A stretch of DNA of 64,000 bases from Armigeres subalbatus (Eukaryota > Arthropoda > Insecta > Diptera > Culicidae): the NCBI RefSeq assembly GCF_024139115.2, contig NC_085140.1:429783240-429847239 (forward strand), read 5' to 3'. The notes below the pieces were generated by a model that saw only the letters and a program-made list of their open reading frames with translations, was not told where the DNA came from and made no database searches. Both the position numbers and the translations under genes were made by a program. Of the stretch, positions 46,142 to 56,686 are shown one piece after another (position 1 is the first letter of the stretch; the number at the start of each line of letters is the position of its first letter).

Positions 46142-46960
46142 ACCATCAGCTGCGGATTAGAGAAGAAGATAAGCGAGCACAAAGATTCCTATTCCGGAAC
46201 GATACGTCAGAGAAGCCAACTGTGTATGTAATGGACGTGGCGACCTTCGGGTCAACGAATTCACCGTGTTCGGCGCAGTTCGTAAAAAACCTGAACGCGA
46301 AGGAGGCCATCGTTAAAACCACTATGTCGACGACTACTTTGATAACGCGAACACGATCGAGGAAGCTGTGAAACGGGTACAAGATGTACGATACGTCCAC
46401 TCCAGAGGCGGTTTCGAGCTCCGTAACTGGGTCTCTAGCTCCGAAGATTTCCTGAAGGCTATGGGAGAACGTAAAAAGGATCAGTGCGTACGTTTTAACG
46501 AAGATAAGGAGTCCGGATTCGAGCGAGTTCTGGGGATCGTGTGGAGCTCTGCGAGTGACGAGTTTTCGTTTTCCACCAAACCAAGAGACGATCTGGTGCC
46601 GTTCTTGTCCGGCGAGAAACTACCAACGAAAAGGATCCTGTTAGGCTGCGTGATGAGCTTTTTCGACCCGTTAGAACTGCTGTCTGTTTTCACTTTCTAC
46701 GGGAAGCTGCTGATCCAAGATTTGTGGCGTAGCGGATGTGAGTGGGACCAGCGGATCGGCGATGAGTCCGCGGAGAAATTGAATAATTGGATCCGAAGGC
46801 TCCTGGAAGTCGATGAAGTCCGCATTTCACGCTACTATTTTTGTGGCGGATATTCGCTGAAATATGACAGCTTGCAACTGCATGTATTTGTAGACGCAAG
46901 CCAGGACGCGTACGGCGCCGCAGCGTACATCCGTATAGAGAAAGCCACCAGACGGTTGTG
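46142..46960 (+). pseudogene. BEL/Pao reverse transcriptase, second part
   Basis: [20 protein letters not shown] and [19 protein letters not shown] continue the reverse transcriptase. The catalytic HYVDDYFD is encoded at about 46318-46341, but one frame away from the preceding text, so a single-base loss precedes it near 46318. [51 protein letters not shown] and the Pao A17-type region follow. The motif is complete but the frame is not. Confidence 0.85.
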
Positions 46961-47330
46961 TTCGCTCATGATATCGAGGTCCAAGGTGGCACCGTTGCAA
47001 CACATGTCAATACCACGTCTGGAGCTGCGGCGGTTTTGGGAGCAAGGTTGGCAAATTCCGTCGGCGAAATCCTTTCACTAGAGGTGAAGCAGCATTTCAT
47101 GTGGTCTGACTCGAAGACTGTGCTGTCGTGGATTCACTCCGACCACCGTCGGTATAAGCAGTTCGTGGCGTTTCGGAAAGGTGAAATCCATAGCCTAGCG
47201 AGGCTTGCAGAATGGAATTGGGCTCCAACGAAGTCCAACGTAGCCGATGCGTTGACAAAGTGGGATAATACGCCCAGCCTGCGATCATACTGTACCAGCC
47301 GGAGAGCTGTTGGCCGGCGCAAGAAATAGT
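46861..47330 (+). pseudogene. BEL/Pao RNase H region
   Basis: LQLHVFVDASQDAYGAAAYI gives the first acidic residue region, VLGARLANSVGE the helix, and FMWSDSKTVLSWIHSDHRRYKQFV the second acidic region. WNWAPTKSNVADALTKW is the conserved end. The frame changes near 47010-47030 and is lost after 47330. Confidence 0.82.
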
Positions 47331-47439
47331 CACACCGAACATCATCGAGGAAACCCGTGTGTGCCTGCACTTCCATGAGATGTCAGTAACCGAATCCGAA
47401 TAGACCTGCTGCGGTTTTCTAAGTGGAAGGTGGTGGACG

Positions 47440-48055
47440 GTGGCGTGTGTCTACCGATTCGCATCGAACTGCAGAAGGAAACGAGATGGGCTGGAAATCG
47501 AGGCCGTTCCGGCCGCTACAAGAATTAGGAGCGTGGTCAAAGAAAATGTGCGAACGAAAATAGTGCCGCTGAAGCGAGACGAGTACCAGAAGGCGGAGAT
47601 GTATCTTTGGAGATCGGCTCAAGGTGATTGCTTTGTGGACGAGATTCGCGTGCTCAAAAAGAACCAGCAGCTGCCGTACCAGCAGCGCCATCAAGTGGAG
47701 AAGACAAGCAGCATGTACGCCCTGAGTCCTTTCCTGGACACCGTAGACGTACTACGGATGGAGGGCAGAATAGCGCAAGGATCATCGCTGCCATTCGAGC
47801 TGCGATTCCCGATTATTTTGCCGAAAAAGCACCCATTGACCGACAAGCTGCTTGAGTACTATCACCAGCGGGTAGCTCACGGGAATGTAGAGACTGCCGT
47901 CAATGAAATTCGACAGCGCTTCTACGTAGAGAACATGCGAGTAGAGATGAAGAGGATTGGGAGAGCCTGCGTCTGGTGTAAGGTGCAGAAATGTCGACCG
48001 ACAAACCCAAGGATGGCTCCACTACCGAAATCGCGCGTAAATAATACCGCATTTG
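47440..48055 (+). pseudogene. BEL/Pao integrase, zinc-binding N-terminus
   Basis: The text contains FLDTVDVLRMEGRI, FPIILPKKHPLTDKLLEYY, HQRVAHGNVETAVNEIRQRF and RACVWCKVQK. The two histidines and CxxC form the HHCC zinc site that precedes the integrase core. The frame is open from about 47440 and shifts at about 48050, just before the core. Confidence 0.85.
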
Positions 48056-48643
48056 CCACCGTTCAGCCATACCGGCGTGGACTACTGTGGGCCGCTTACT
48101 GTCACGGTTGGAAGCAGATCGGAGATAAGGTACGCTCACAGCTTGACGACTCAAGCGTGTCTGATGGCGATACGACGGTTCGTGTGCCGTAGAGGAAAGC
48201 CGTTAGAGTTTTACTCAGACAACGGCACGAACTTCCAAGCAGCGAGCAAGACAATCGTACAGCAGATCGGCAGCGAGTGCGAAGACGAGTTCACGGATTC
48301 CAGAACCCGCTGGAATTTCAACCCGCCCAGCGCACCTCACATGGGTGGTGTTTGGGAGCGATTGGTCCGGTACCTGAAGGCAGCACTAATCGTGCTGAAC
48401 GACGGGAAAACGATAACCGACGAAGTGTTGTTGACAACGATTGCGAAGGCTGAGGACTTATTCAATTCCCGGCCTTTAACATACGTCGGCTTGGAACCTG
48501 GAACAGAAGAAGCGTTGACGCCAAACGATTTTGTTCGTGCTGTCGGTACGATCGGTAAAGACCATCCTGTTTCACCTACGAACAAAGCCGAAGCACTTCG
48601 AGACCGATACAAGCGCTCGCAGCGTCTGGCGGTCAAACTGTGA
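48053..48643 (+). pseudogene. BEL/Pao integrase core
   Basis: The catalytic triad is visible: D in FSHTGVDYCGPL, D in YSDNGTNF, and E in PHMGGVWERLVR. The usual stretch between the first two aspartates is shortened by about 20 residues (GSRSEIRYAHSLTTQACLMA), so the fold is damaged. NSRPLTYVG and LTPNDF follow. The C-terminal part continues out of frame to about 48796, next to the purine tract GGGGGGGGG before the 3' LTR. Confidence 0.88.
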
Positions 48644-48780
48644 GCTCGGTGGGTATCCGAGTATTTGCCGTCAATAAATCAGTGGACAAAGTGGCATACA
48701 GACGTGCCACCACTAGCAAGCGGTGATCTGGTGTACATCGCAGACAACGCAGTGCGGAAGAGCTGGATCCGCGGCACCGT

Positions 48781-48797
48781 GCTAGAGGGGGGGGGTA
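48781..48797 (+). promoter_or_regulatory. Polypurine tract of the BEL/Pao element
   Basis: AGAGGGGGGGGGTA lies directly before the TGTTGGCACC start of the 3' LTR, the position where plus-strand DNA synthesis is primed. Confidence 0.7.
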
Positions 48798-49908
48798 TGT
48801 TGGCACCGCTACCACCCAGCATCGAGAAACCCTGAGTTGTGCGCAGCCGGCGCACGGTACATCCGCTTCGCAAACAACCGATGCTGTCGAGGCAAAATGG
48901 TAGCAGCAGGGTACACGCTAACCTGGAGCTACCCAGAATTATATCAAAGTGACCCAAATTCAGCAAAACCGTGGTTACTCTAATTTGGGTTCGGGTACCT
49001 AAACTCAAATCTGGGTAACAGTACAAGCGAAAACATCTGGGTATCCGGTACCCAGCTCTTTTCGCTCCAGAATATTCTTATTTTATAAAAAATGTTAATA
49101 AATACAGTTTCCCCCAACGTATATAATTTGCCGGCTGTGCCGACAATGCTCCGCCTTGATAAATTTAACCATTCTTACCTTATTTTTGCTGCATACAGCG
49201 AAAAATTGCAACATATTCTCCGGAATGCAACGCCGGCGCCATGTTGTTGTATCCGAAAATATTTAAGTCCCCATTTACCCAGATTTCGGGTTCGTCTGAC
49301 TCAGATCCATTTTGTTGAAATACACAGATTTTGACAACCGCTAATATCGAAGAAATCCGGGTAGAATCGCCCCGGCCACTGGGTTGTTTCAGATTAGCGT
49401 GTAGCAGTATGGGCGTTAGTGTGTGTGTGAGTATGTGAGCGGAAGAAAAAAGGTAAACAAAAATAAACCGCAAGGAAAACATAAGCATGTAGGAGGAAAA
49501 TCATATTGATTAAGTAGTGAGCAATGGACAATGGAGAATTTTGAAGTCGTTTGAAGCATAAAATAATTAAATCAAATCCGCATTATAATTCATTGCAATC
49601 GTAGCATATCAGAGGTAAGGGTGATTATCAGTGAAAATCGTGAAAACACTGAATATAAACATATTTTATTCAAGGTTGGAAAGCACTGTTAGTTCAACTG
49701 TAAGCAGCTATACCGATAGGGGAAACATTACTGAAAAACTATAAAATGTGAGTAATTATATTGGAAATACCTGAAAAGAAAAGTAATAGTGAAACTTGTA
49801 TCTCGTTTTGTTTGTTGTATTTAAATTAATAAATATAGTTTCAAGCTGTTGCAAAACCGAAGCACTGCTCTGGAAATTGGTTTTATTAGGGTGGTCCAAA
49901 AAGGAACA
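48798..49908 (+). repeat. 3' LTR of the BEL/Pao element
   Basis: Same ends as the 5' LTR, with many scattered differences by eye, so the insertion is not recent. It contains a 488-bp MITE at 48914-49401 and lacks both extra blocks of the 5' LTR. Confidence 0.9.
48914..49401. mobile_element. 488-bp MITE in the 3' LTR
   Basis: The ends CACGCTAA and TTAGCGTG are inverted, and TA is duplicated at 48912-48913 and 49402-49403. The 5' LTR reads GCAGGGTAGCAGTATGGG across the same site (near 41893-41910) without it. Words CTACCCAG and CACTGGGTTGT just inside also mirror each other. Non-coding. Confidence 0.92.
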
Positions 49909-50180
49909 CTGACGCTTGATTTAAACACGTTGCCGGAAATCCATGTTCTAGCATTGTATGCCACAGTTAGTTCTGTTTTACTGAGTTGAACTCTGCCTTC
50001 AAGTCCACAAACAGATGATGAGTCGAAAAGTTATATTCCCGGAATTTATCAAGGATTTGTCGCAGAGTAAAAGACTGGTCCGTTGTTGATAATCATTCTC
50101 GAAAAACGCTTTGATGTTCACCAACGAAGGTCTTCGCTAACGAACGCAGTCTGCTGAACAGAATTCAAGAGAGTACCATT
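49909..50180 (-). pseudogene. RTE-clade LINE relic, 5' part (other side of the BEL element)
   Basis: On the minus strand it reads FVGEHQSVFRE, STTDQSFTLRQI-like text, HHLFVDLKAEFNS and a broken LWHTMLEHGF-like segment. It joins across the BEL element to VRISGETSNQF at 41572. The frames are heavily damaged. It lacks the endonuclease. Confidence 0.78.
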
Positions 50181-50234
50181 TTTGTTAATTAAATTAGCTG
50201 AATTTAGAAATGAAGTTATTAGCTGTCGGATTAT

Positions 50235-50750
50235 CACCTTAGACAACTCGATAACCGTTGTTGATGGATTTTGGCACATTTCTTGTTTATAGTTGTCCCA
50301 GTGTGCTCGCTCATAGACCCACTGTTGCCTGCTAGAGATCTCTGATGGTTTGTATATCGTGCGCCACGAGGATCAGTGCTTGTTCGCTTTCTCTTGGGTC
50401 CCCGCCCATAGACCAGATCATCCTACCCACGACAGAGCACAAGGCTAACGAGATGTCGATGGCTCACTCCGCGAGTCCTCTCCGGAACGAGGGTGAGCCA
50501 TCGTTGAGCATGATGAAACCAGCATCGGTTGCTGGATTGAAGACGATGTTGCCACCGGTGGTGTTAGATTGGCTACCCCAGGAATGGTGGTAGACTTTCA
50601 CGTCTTCCAGGACGATTGCAGGCGCCGGCAGCCTTTTGAGGATCTTCGCTAGCTTTTTCTGGAGAACGGAGAATTTCCCATTTGGCATGTATATAGACAC
50701 AACAGTAACGGGGAAAGACCACTGTATTCTGACTTAATCCCGTAATGCTG
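50235..50750 (-). pseudogene. Non-LTR retrotransposon APE endonuclease relic
   Basis: The minus strand reads VSIYMPNGKFSVLQKKLAK, VLEDVKVYHHSWGS (where intact elements have a GDxNAHH-type motif), GFIMLNDGSPSFRRGLAE, a stop, then AIDISL and VYERAHW-like text. This is the APE-type endonuclease of a LINE, of a lineage different from the RTE and Jockey copies here. It has lost the active-site D-N pair and has a stop. Confidence 0.75.
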
Positions 50751-52160
50751 TTAGATCCCTTTTTCGTAATATTTCACGGTGTGATCTAACTTCCAAACCC
50801 GAGCCCTGGCGTAATCCATTTTTTGAGCTGGGGCAATAAGCAGAGCATTAGTGATTAATCATAGATCATAGAATGCCAATAGCAGTTTCTGAATTATAAC
50901 AAAAATAACATTTTCCGCTGATTGCCCAACTTAGAAAGTTAAAAGTCGCCCTGTTCACATTCAATGATTTGGTTTTGATAAAATAATAACTAACCTGCCG
51001 ATGACGAGCGTTCAACAAGGTGGTTAAGCTTACTAATATACCAATATAACATGCGCCGATGAGCCATTAGTGTAAAACAATTAAAACACTTTAAAACTCA
51101 AATTGATTCACACAATATTCCTATTGCATTTTGTGGACATGAAAGACAAAATTATTTCAATTTCCACCAAATATTATATTTCCAAATCGAACACACCTAG
51201 TATCGCATTAATTGCTCACAGCCACCAACCCTACTTAAAGCCCCAACTCAAAACAATTCGTTTTGGCTGTCTCCAGCTGTCCCGTGAGGAATCCTTTTTC
51301 CCATTTTCCGATCCATTCGGTTCTGCATCGTGCTCCGAGCGGGCCCGGCTGAGGCATCAGCGCAATAAATTCCTCCAGCTGTCAATTGGGACAAACTTTA
51401 AAAAAGCGATTTTCAAATCCCGTAACGAGCAAACACACATCCCCATCCCGCCGTGCAATGTCTCGCTGCTGTCGGTGAACGGAATCGACGGCCGGAACTT
51501 CACCAGGCAGTGGTGGTTTGGTTGGCAGCCCGAAGAAGAATCAACATCGTCAGCCATAAATCTTTTTCTCAACTCCCCCACCATCCGACTCCACTCGGCG
51601 AAGATGTATAATCACCGGCTTGCCAGTTTCTTGGATTGCTTCCGCAAAACTGCGATGCCGGGTCGAGAGACCACCGCATTGATCTTGGTGGTGGAAATAA
51701 AGTGGCTCATCGATCGTAACATGCCACATTGAACCCGGTCGGGGTGATGGCGATGTCTTAATTCCCTACATTTCTTCACCACGCTAAAGCTAGTGCTCTC
51801 TTCACCTCCGAGCAGAAGTTCGAACACGACATTGAGACATTGCGGGGTTCTCTTCGGGGGCAAAAGTTTCCGCCACTGATTGTGTGACAGCCCTGTCGTC
51901 GTAAAATATGAGCTACTTAGTCGCCTATTTTTAAAGGGGGCGCTGGTACAACAAGGTGGTTATGAGGGCGCATATTTAAAAACTACGAATTTCAGTGAAA
52001 CTTGGAATCGAAAGTTCGGTTCGTTGAATTGCAAACCTTTCAACCTCATTGGGAGCACACGGATCCTTGTCGATGTGCTGAAAGACAGCAGATTCGGCAT
52101 CGTAGCGTCGCAGGAGGAGTGTTAGAAGGGATCAATAATGGTGTGAACGTTTACAGGTAA
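50751..52160. other. No gene recognised; one long unassigned frame
   Basis: A plus-strand frame runs from an ATG near 51139 to 51732 (about 198 codons) in GC-richer DNA, with overlapping minus-strand frames at 51357-51584 and 51612-51863. It has no motif, signal peptide or repeat that I can see. A chance frame in low-copy DNA is the simplest reading. Confidence 0.4.
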
Positions 52161-53528
52161 TCATACCATCTACTAGAGTTGGTTCGGCGAAGAGTGCATA
52201 CAGATTCGGAAGAAGAAGGACGCAGCGTGGACAGTCGCGCTTCAGCAAAGAACCCGGAAGAACGTAGAACGCAATAGACGGGAACAGAGACAGCAGATCC
52301 ACCCCTTCCATGAGAAGCAAAGCTGCCTGGGAGAAGAGTGCGAGGAGATGGAACAGTACCGTTAAAAAAACGCCAGTGTCCACTGTGCAGGGATAAGGAT
52401 GAGAGCCTCCTTGCATATGAACATATGGCGATCGAAAGGTGGAAAATTTAATGGCGCTGAGAACATAAGCAGTAAGAATCAAGTCAAGGCAGTGAGGCTG
52501 TAGGAAGCAGAAGAGTTGACTACGTCAGTTCAGCGGACGATGGAAACTAACCAACCCGCACCTTGAGTGAAGTTAAATATACCGTCCACCACCGTTGTCC
52601 AATGTGCGCGGTGTGAACAATGAATGGTTCTCCCAACAGCTGGTACAATTTGTGGTTCATACCCTTTTACATGTACAGCAACATGAACGTGAACCTTCTT
52701 ACGAACGAGCGTGAGGTGATCCAAAGGTGGCGGCAGCACTACGAAGAGCACCTGAATGGCGATGTGGCAGGCAACGGTGGCGGTATGGTAATGAACCTGG
52801 GCACGCGCGCAGGACATACGACTTTCGGCTCCAAATCTTCAGGAAATCCAGGAGGAGATCGGCCGGCTGAAAAACAACAAAGCCCCTATAGTTGACCAAC
52901 TACCAGGGGAGCTGCTTAAACACGGTGGTGAGGCACTGACTACAGCGCTGCAATGGGTAATTTCCAAGGTTTGGGAGGATGAGGCTCTGCCGCAGGAGTG
53001 GATGGAAGGTGTCGTGTCTCCCATCTACAAAAGGGCGATAAGCTGGATTTAGCAACTACCGCGCAATCACATTGCTCAACGCCTCCTGCAAGGTACTCTC
53101 CCAAATTTTATGCCGCCGACTAACACCAATTGCAAGAGAGTTCGTGGGGCAGTACCAGGCGGGATTTATGGGTGAACGCTCTACCACAGATCAGGTATTC
53201 GCCGTACGTCAAGTATTGCAGAAATGCCAAGAATACAACCTGCCCACTAGATCTGTTCAAATTTCAAAAAGTTTCCTGAAATCGACAGGTCTACTGGTAT
53301 TCACAATTCTTATGCTAAGATAGACTTCTGGTGAAAATTTCAGTTCAATTGGTTGAAATTTAGCTGCGCTTCAAATCGATTTAGTGTTTTAGGGATAATT
53401 TTTCTCTTAAAAAAATATAACTCTAAGTGCAAGAGTGAACCCAAAATTTTTGGCTGGGCCGCTGAACAAAATCATAAAGCTATTTTCAATTCGTTATGTT
53501 ATACACATTTTTCTGTTAACGCTTACTA

Positions 53529-53741
53529 GGGGAACTGTTCCGATCTCCATCTCACTGTACATATATCCATCTCATCACTAAACAAAGAAATACGGCACTA
53601 AATTTGTCGCTTTTTTGTCAACATGCGTGCTAACTGCTGAAAAAAATCACAAAAATAATAAACAAACCAAATTTCTTTCCATTGCTTTGTTTTGATGGGA
53701 TGGAAATAGGAGCTATGAGATGAAGTGGCGAACCGTTCCCC
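53529..53741. mobile_element. 213-bp MITE, GGGGAAC ends
   Basis: The ends GGGGAACTGTTC and (reverse complement) GGGGAACGGTTC match at 11 of 12 positions. TA flanks both ends (53527-53528 and 53742-53743). Inner ATCTCCATCTCA and TGAGATGAAG words are partly mirrored. Confidence 0.85.
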
Positions 53742-53784
53742 TATATAATGTCGACAAATGCGTATTTATTTTTCTTTTATAATA

Positions 53785-53910
53785 GGGGAATGACGGATTC
53801 AGCAGGTTTTGTTCTATTATTGCCAGGGAGGTTTTTTATGACTGATTATGCTCAAATTTGGCTTAAACATTCTTTGCATATCAAAAAATAAGTTTGGCCA
53901 GTTTTTCCCC
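53785..53910. mobile_element. MITE, GGGGAATGACGG family, copy 2
   Basis: GGGGAA ends are flanked by TA at 53783-53784 and 53911-53912. The internal text CAGGTTTTGTTCTATTATTG and CTTTGCATATCAAA is shared with 9335-9521. Repeat R at 26230-26250 reads TATAAAACGTCTTCAG across this point, approximating the empty site. It is shorter than copy 1 because the right part is deleted. Confidence 0.82.
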
Positions 53911-54942
53911 TACGTCTTCAGTGGCTTGTTAGAAATATCTAACAGAAAACGAAAAGTATCTTTAACTATTCTGTCCTATTTTTTTTACAAAAGTTATCCG
54001 ACTCAATGTTTAAATAGAGTGTAAATGTAATCAGATATGTATCAGATCAGTATAACTTTGTCAAAAAGGCAAAACGTGGCGGTTAGTAGGGCCCTTTTGA
54101 AGTCTTTTTTGAACGTCTTTTGTCCCTTCGAAACGCGTAGAGGGCTACGGCAAGGTGATGGTCTTTCGTGTCTGCTATTCAACATCGCTTTGGAGGGAGT
54201 AATACGAATGGCAGGGATTGACACGAGTGGTACGATTTTCACGAAGTTCGTCCAGTTATTTGGTTTCGCCGACGACATTGATATCATGGCACGTAACTCT
54301 GAGAGGATGGAGGAAGCCTACATCAGACTGAAAAGCGAAGCTAAATGAATTGCACTAGTCATCAACACGTCAAAGACGAAGTACATGATAGGAAGAGGCT
54401 CCAGAGAGGTCAGAGAGCACCCATCACGAGTTTCTATCGGTCTATCGGTGATGAAATCGAGGTGGTTGAAGATTTCGTGTACTTGGGCTCACTCGTGACC
54501 CCCGATAACGATACCAGCAAAGAAATTCGGAGACGCATCATGGCAGGGAATCGTACGTACTTTGGACTCCGCAAAACGCTAAGATCGAATAGAGTTTGCC
54601 GCCGTACCAAACTGACTATCTACAAAACGTTTATTAGACCGGTAGTTCTCTACGAACACAAGACCTGGACAATGCTCGAAGAGGAGTAACGCGTACTGGG
54701 AGCTTTCGAAAGGAAAGAGCTGCGTACCATCTATGGCGGGGTTCAGATGGCGGACGTGGATGAGGCGAATGAACCACGAATTGCATCAGCTTTTGGGAGA
54801 ACCATCCATCATTCACACCGTGAAAATCGGAAGACTGTGGTGATCCGACGGGAACAAGAAGGCAGACTGCGTGGTTGCGCGATGTGCAGCCATGGACCGA
54901 GCTGAATGGAGAAGACTTTTGTGTACTACAGGCCACTCCGAC

Positions 54943-55371
54943 AGGGGAAGAAGGCGGAACAGTAAAACCCTACCCCGATATGTGCGACATATGGATTTGA
55001 TTCTAAATGTAAACAACAGTGTTAATTAACTACTCCTTAAAGATATTTTAGTTACAAGATAAAGATTGTCGCTTCGGTTCCATTTGTTCTGCTGTCCCAA
55101 ACATGTGTGGTACCAATCTGTCAAATCGTATGTATTTTTCCTTCATTGACATTTAGCACCCTATCTTCGCCAGCAAAAGATGTTCCGAACAGCGACGACA
55201 GCGACAATCTTTATCTTATAACTAAAATATCTTTTCTACCACCTTTTTTAGGCATAATTTTTTTTCGATATTTTATCAAAACCAAACACTCAATCATGCA
55301 ACTATATAACTATGTGGTATGCTTGAGATACGTGCTTGATTATAGCGACTAGGAAAAGAATTTATTTTCAG
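54943..55371 (-). repeat. Dispersed repeat S, copy 1 (contains a MITE)
   Basis: The reverse complement matches 62108-62352 on both sides of the MITE at 55039-55234. Shared words are GCATGATTGAGTGTTT, ATAAAATATCGAAAA, AAAGGTGGTAGA, TTAACACTGTTGTTTACA and GTCGCACAT. Non-coding. Confidence 0.8.
55039..55234. mobile_element. 196-bp MITE with 34-bp inverted ends
   Basis: AAAGATATTTTAGTTACAAG... at the left and ...ATAACTAAAATATCTTT at the right are inverted with one or two mismatches over 34 bp. The other copy of repeat S (62265-62285) lacks it. A third, cut copy starts at 63898. The exact target duplication is unclear because the flanks have diverged. Confidence 0.87.
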
Positions 55372-55383
55372 TATATTAATTTA

Positions 55384-56160
55384 TTTAGTCTACATCTAAA
55401 CAGATAACACTGTACTTGACGCCACAATACACGGTTCGAGGCCGCAACTCTCCATCCTCGAATACGCCCCACGCTCGCCAAGTCGTTTTGCACCTGGTCT
55501 GCCCATCTCGTTCGCTGCGCTCCACGCCGTCTCGTACATGCCGGCTCGGAAGCGAACACCATCTTTGCAGGGTTGCTGTCCGGCATTCTTGCAACATGTC
55601 CTGCCCATCGTACCCTTCCAGCTTTAGCTACCTTCTGAATACTGGGTTCGCCGTAGAGCTGGGCGAGCTCGTGATTCATTCTTCGCCGCCACACACCGTC
55701 TTCTTGCACACCGCCAAAGATGGTCCTCAGCACCCGTCTCTCGAATACTCCGAGTGGTTGCAAGTCCTCCTCGAGCATTGTCCATGTTTTATATCCGTAG
55801 AGGACAACAGGTCTTATTAACGTCTTGTACATCACACATTTGGTGCGGTGGCGAATCTTTTTTGATCGCAGTTTCTTCTGAACCCCGCAGTAGGCCCGAC
55901 TTCCACAGATGATGCACCTTCGTATTTCACGACTAACATTGTTATCAGCCGTTAGCAAGGATCCGAGGTAGACGAATTCCTCGACCACCTCGAAGGTATC
56001 TCCGTCTATCGTAACACTGCTTCCCAGGCGGGCCTTGTCGCGCTCATTTCCGCCCACAAGCATGTCTTTTGTCTGTCTTAGTCCCCGGCGTGATTCGAAC
56101 GAACTGGAGTGTTCGCCCGAAATCTTCACACAGTTTTGCACACCGTCACACAGTTTTGCA
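55384..56160 (-). pseudogene. RTE-clade LINE relic with internal deletion
   Basis: On the minus strand it reads VQNCVKISGEHSSSFESRRG, then LRQ joined directly to TKDMLVGGNERDKARLG, so the FADD active site is deleted. VVEEFVYLGSLLTADNN, RRRMNHELAQLYGEPS, RWAGHVARMPDSNPAK and the C-terminus with a short UTR at 55384 follow. The remaining frame is open for about 260 codons, which shows that the deletion is recent or the copy is young. Same subfamily as 44504-46141. Confidence 0.88.
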
Positions 56161-56239
56161 GTTACTGTCACATTTATTTATAGCAGCCGCCATTATGGCT
56201 AGCGTGGAAAGCTGGATTTTCCTGGTATCCTTTAATGAT

Positions 56240-56480
56240 TGTCATTATTAATAGACGTATCAAACATGCATTATTCAATTCGTTTCAAAGTTTTTAAACC
56301 TGTTTCTGTAGAAACAAACTTTGGGCAATTTTCCTCTATCGTTGCCTATTTTCCTTTTCAATGCAATGCAACCCTTATTGGTGACTTCATTGCCAAACAC
56401 CATTCGTGTAAAAATGTTCTAAGCAATTCCAACGTTCAATTGAATTTGAAGATTGTTCTGCTAGATATTCATTCATTTAT
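56240..56480 (+). pseudogene. Jockey LINE endonuclease fragment
   Basis: The text CATTATTAATAGACGTATCA, CCTTTTCAATGCAATG, ATTGGTGACTTCaTTGCCAA and AAGATTGTTCTG aligns with 12140-12430. A deletion removes the part before GGTGACTTC, and the reading frame is lost. It is a short remnant of the same family. Confidence 0.75.
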
Positions 56481-56583
56481 TTAGCTTCTATATATTTATC
56501 TAAACAGATATTATTTGTGGAGCTAAAAATTTTGAACTCGCGAAACTCAATGTTTCTCCTATTAGTCGCAAGTTTTATTACTG

Positions 56584-56630
56584 CGCATCTGGTGCTCTGA
56601 ATAGCGCATCTGGTGCGCTGTATAGCGCAA
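56584..56630. repeat. Short GCGCATCTGGTGC direct repeat
   Basis: GCGCATCTGGTGCTCTGAATA is followed directly by GCGCATCTGGTGCGCTGTATA and GCGC. A two-unit 21-bp tandem repeat, partly palindromic. Confidence 0.6.
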
Positions 56631-56686
56631 ACAATATGTACTACATGCGCAATGATGCGCTATAAGTTGAACGCGAATAAAATCTA

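Larger units (their letters stand above)
41573..49908 (+). mobile_element. BEL/Pao LTR retrotransposon, full span with nested insertions
   Basis: LTRs begin TGTTGGCACCGCTA and end GTGGTCCAAAAAaGAACA. The 5-bp target duplication CTGAC is perfect (41568-41572 and 49909-49913). The order inside is gag with a PHD-like finger, zinc-knuckle region, aspartic protease, reverse transcriptase, Pao (A17) region with RNase H, and integrase, which is the BEL/Pao order. The coding part carries many frameshifts, internal deletions and an RTE insertion (44504-46141), so it is dead. The expected primer-binding site after the 5' LTR is not visible. Confidence 0.95.
53250..54050 (-). repeat. Dispersed repeat R, long copy with two MITEs
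   Basis: It aligns in reverse with 15187-15370 (first 190 bp) and directly with 26105-26270 (from 53448 on). The MITEs at 53529-53741 and 53785-53910 interrupt it. It lies inside the RTE relic. Confidence 0.7.
52165..54960 (+). pseudogene. Composite RTE-clade LINE relic, interrupted
   Basis: 52165-52600 resembles the linker before reverse transcriptase, and its 52460-52580 part matches the copy at 44522-44640. From 52640 it reads as the JAM1-like subfamily: RWRQHYEEHLNGDV, EIGRLKNNKAP, WMEGVVSPIYKRGDKLD, LLNASCKVLSQILCRRL, FVGQYQAGFMGERSTTDQ to 53250. Repeat R and two MITEs then replace the FxDFKxAYD region. The RTE text resumes at about 54125 with TRRGLRQGDGLSCLLFNIALE, FADDIDIMA, DFVYLGSLVTPDND and TIYKTFIRPVVLYE, and ends with CSHGPS-like text near 54905. 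Many stops; not functional. Confidence 0.85.

Noticed and set aside
51139..51732. A host gene of about 198 codons
   Set aside because: Mixed composition, no recognisable domain, and overlapping antisense frames; kept only as an unassigned frame.
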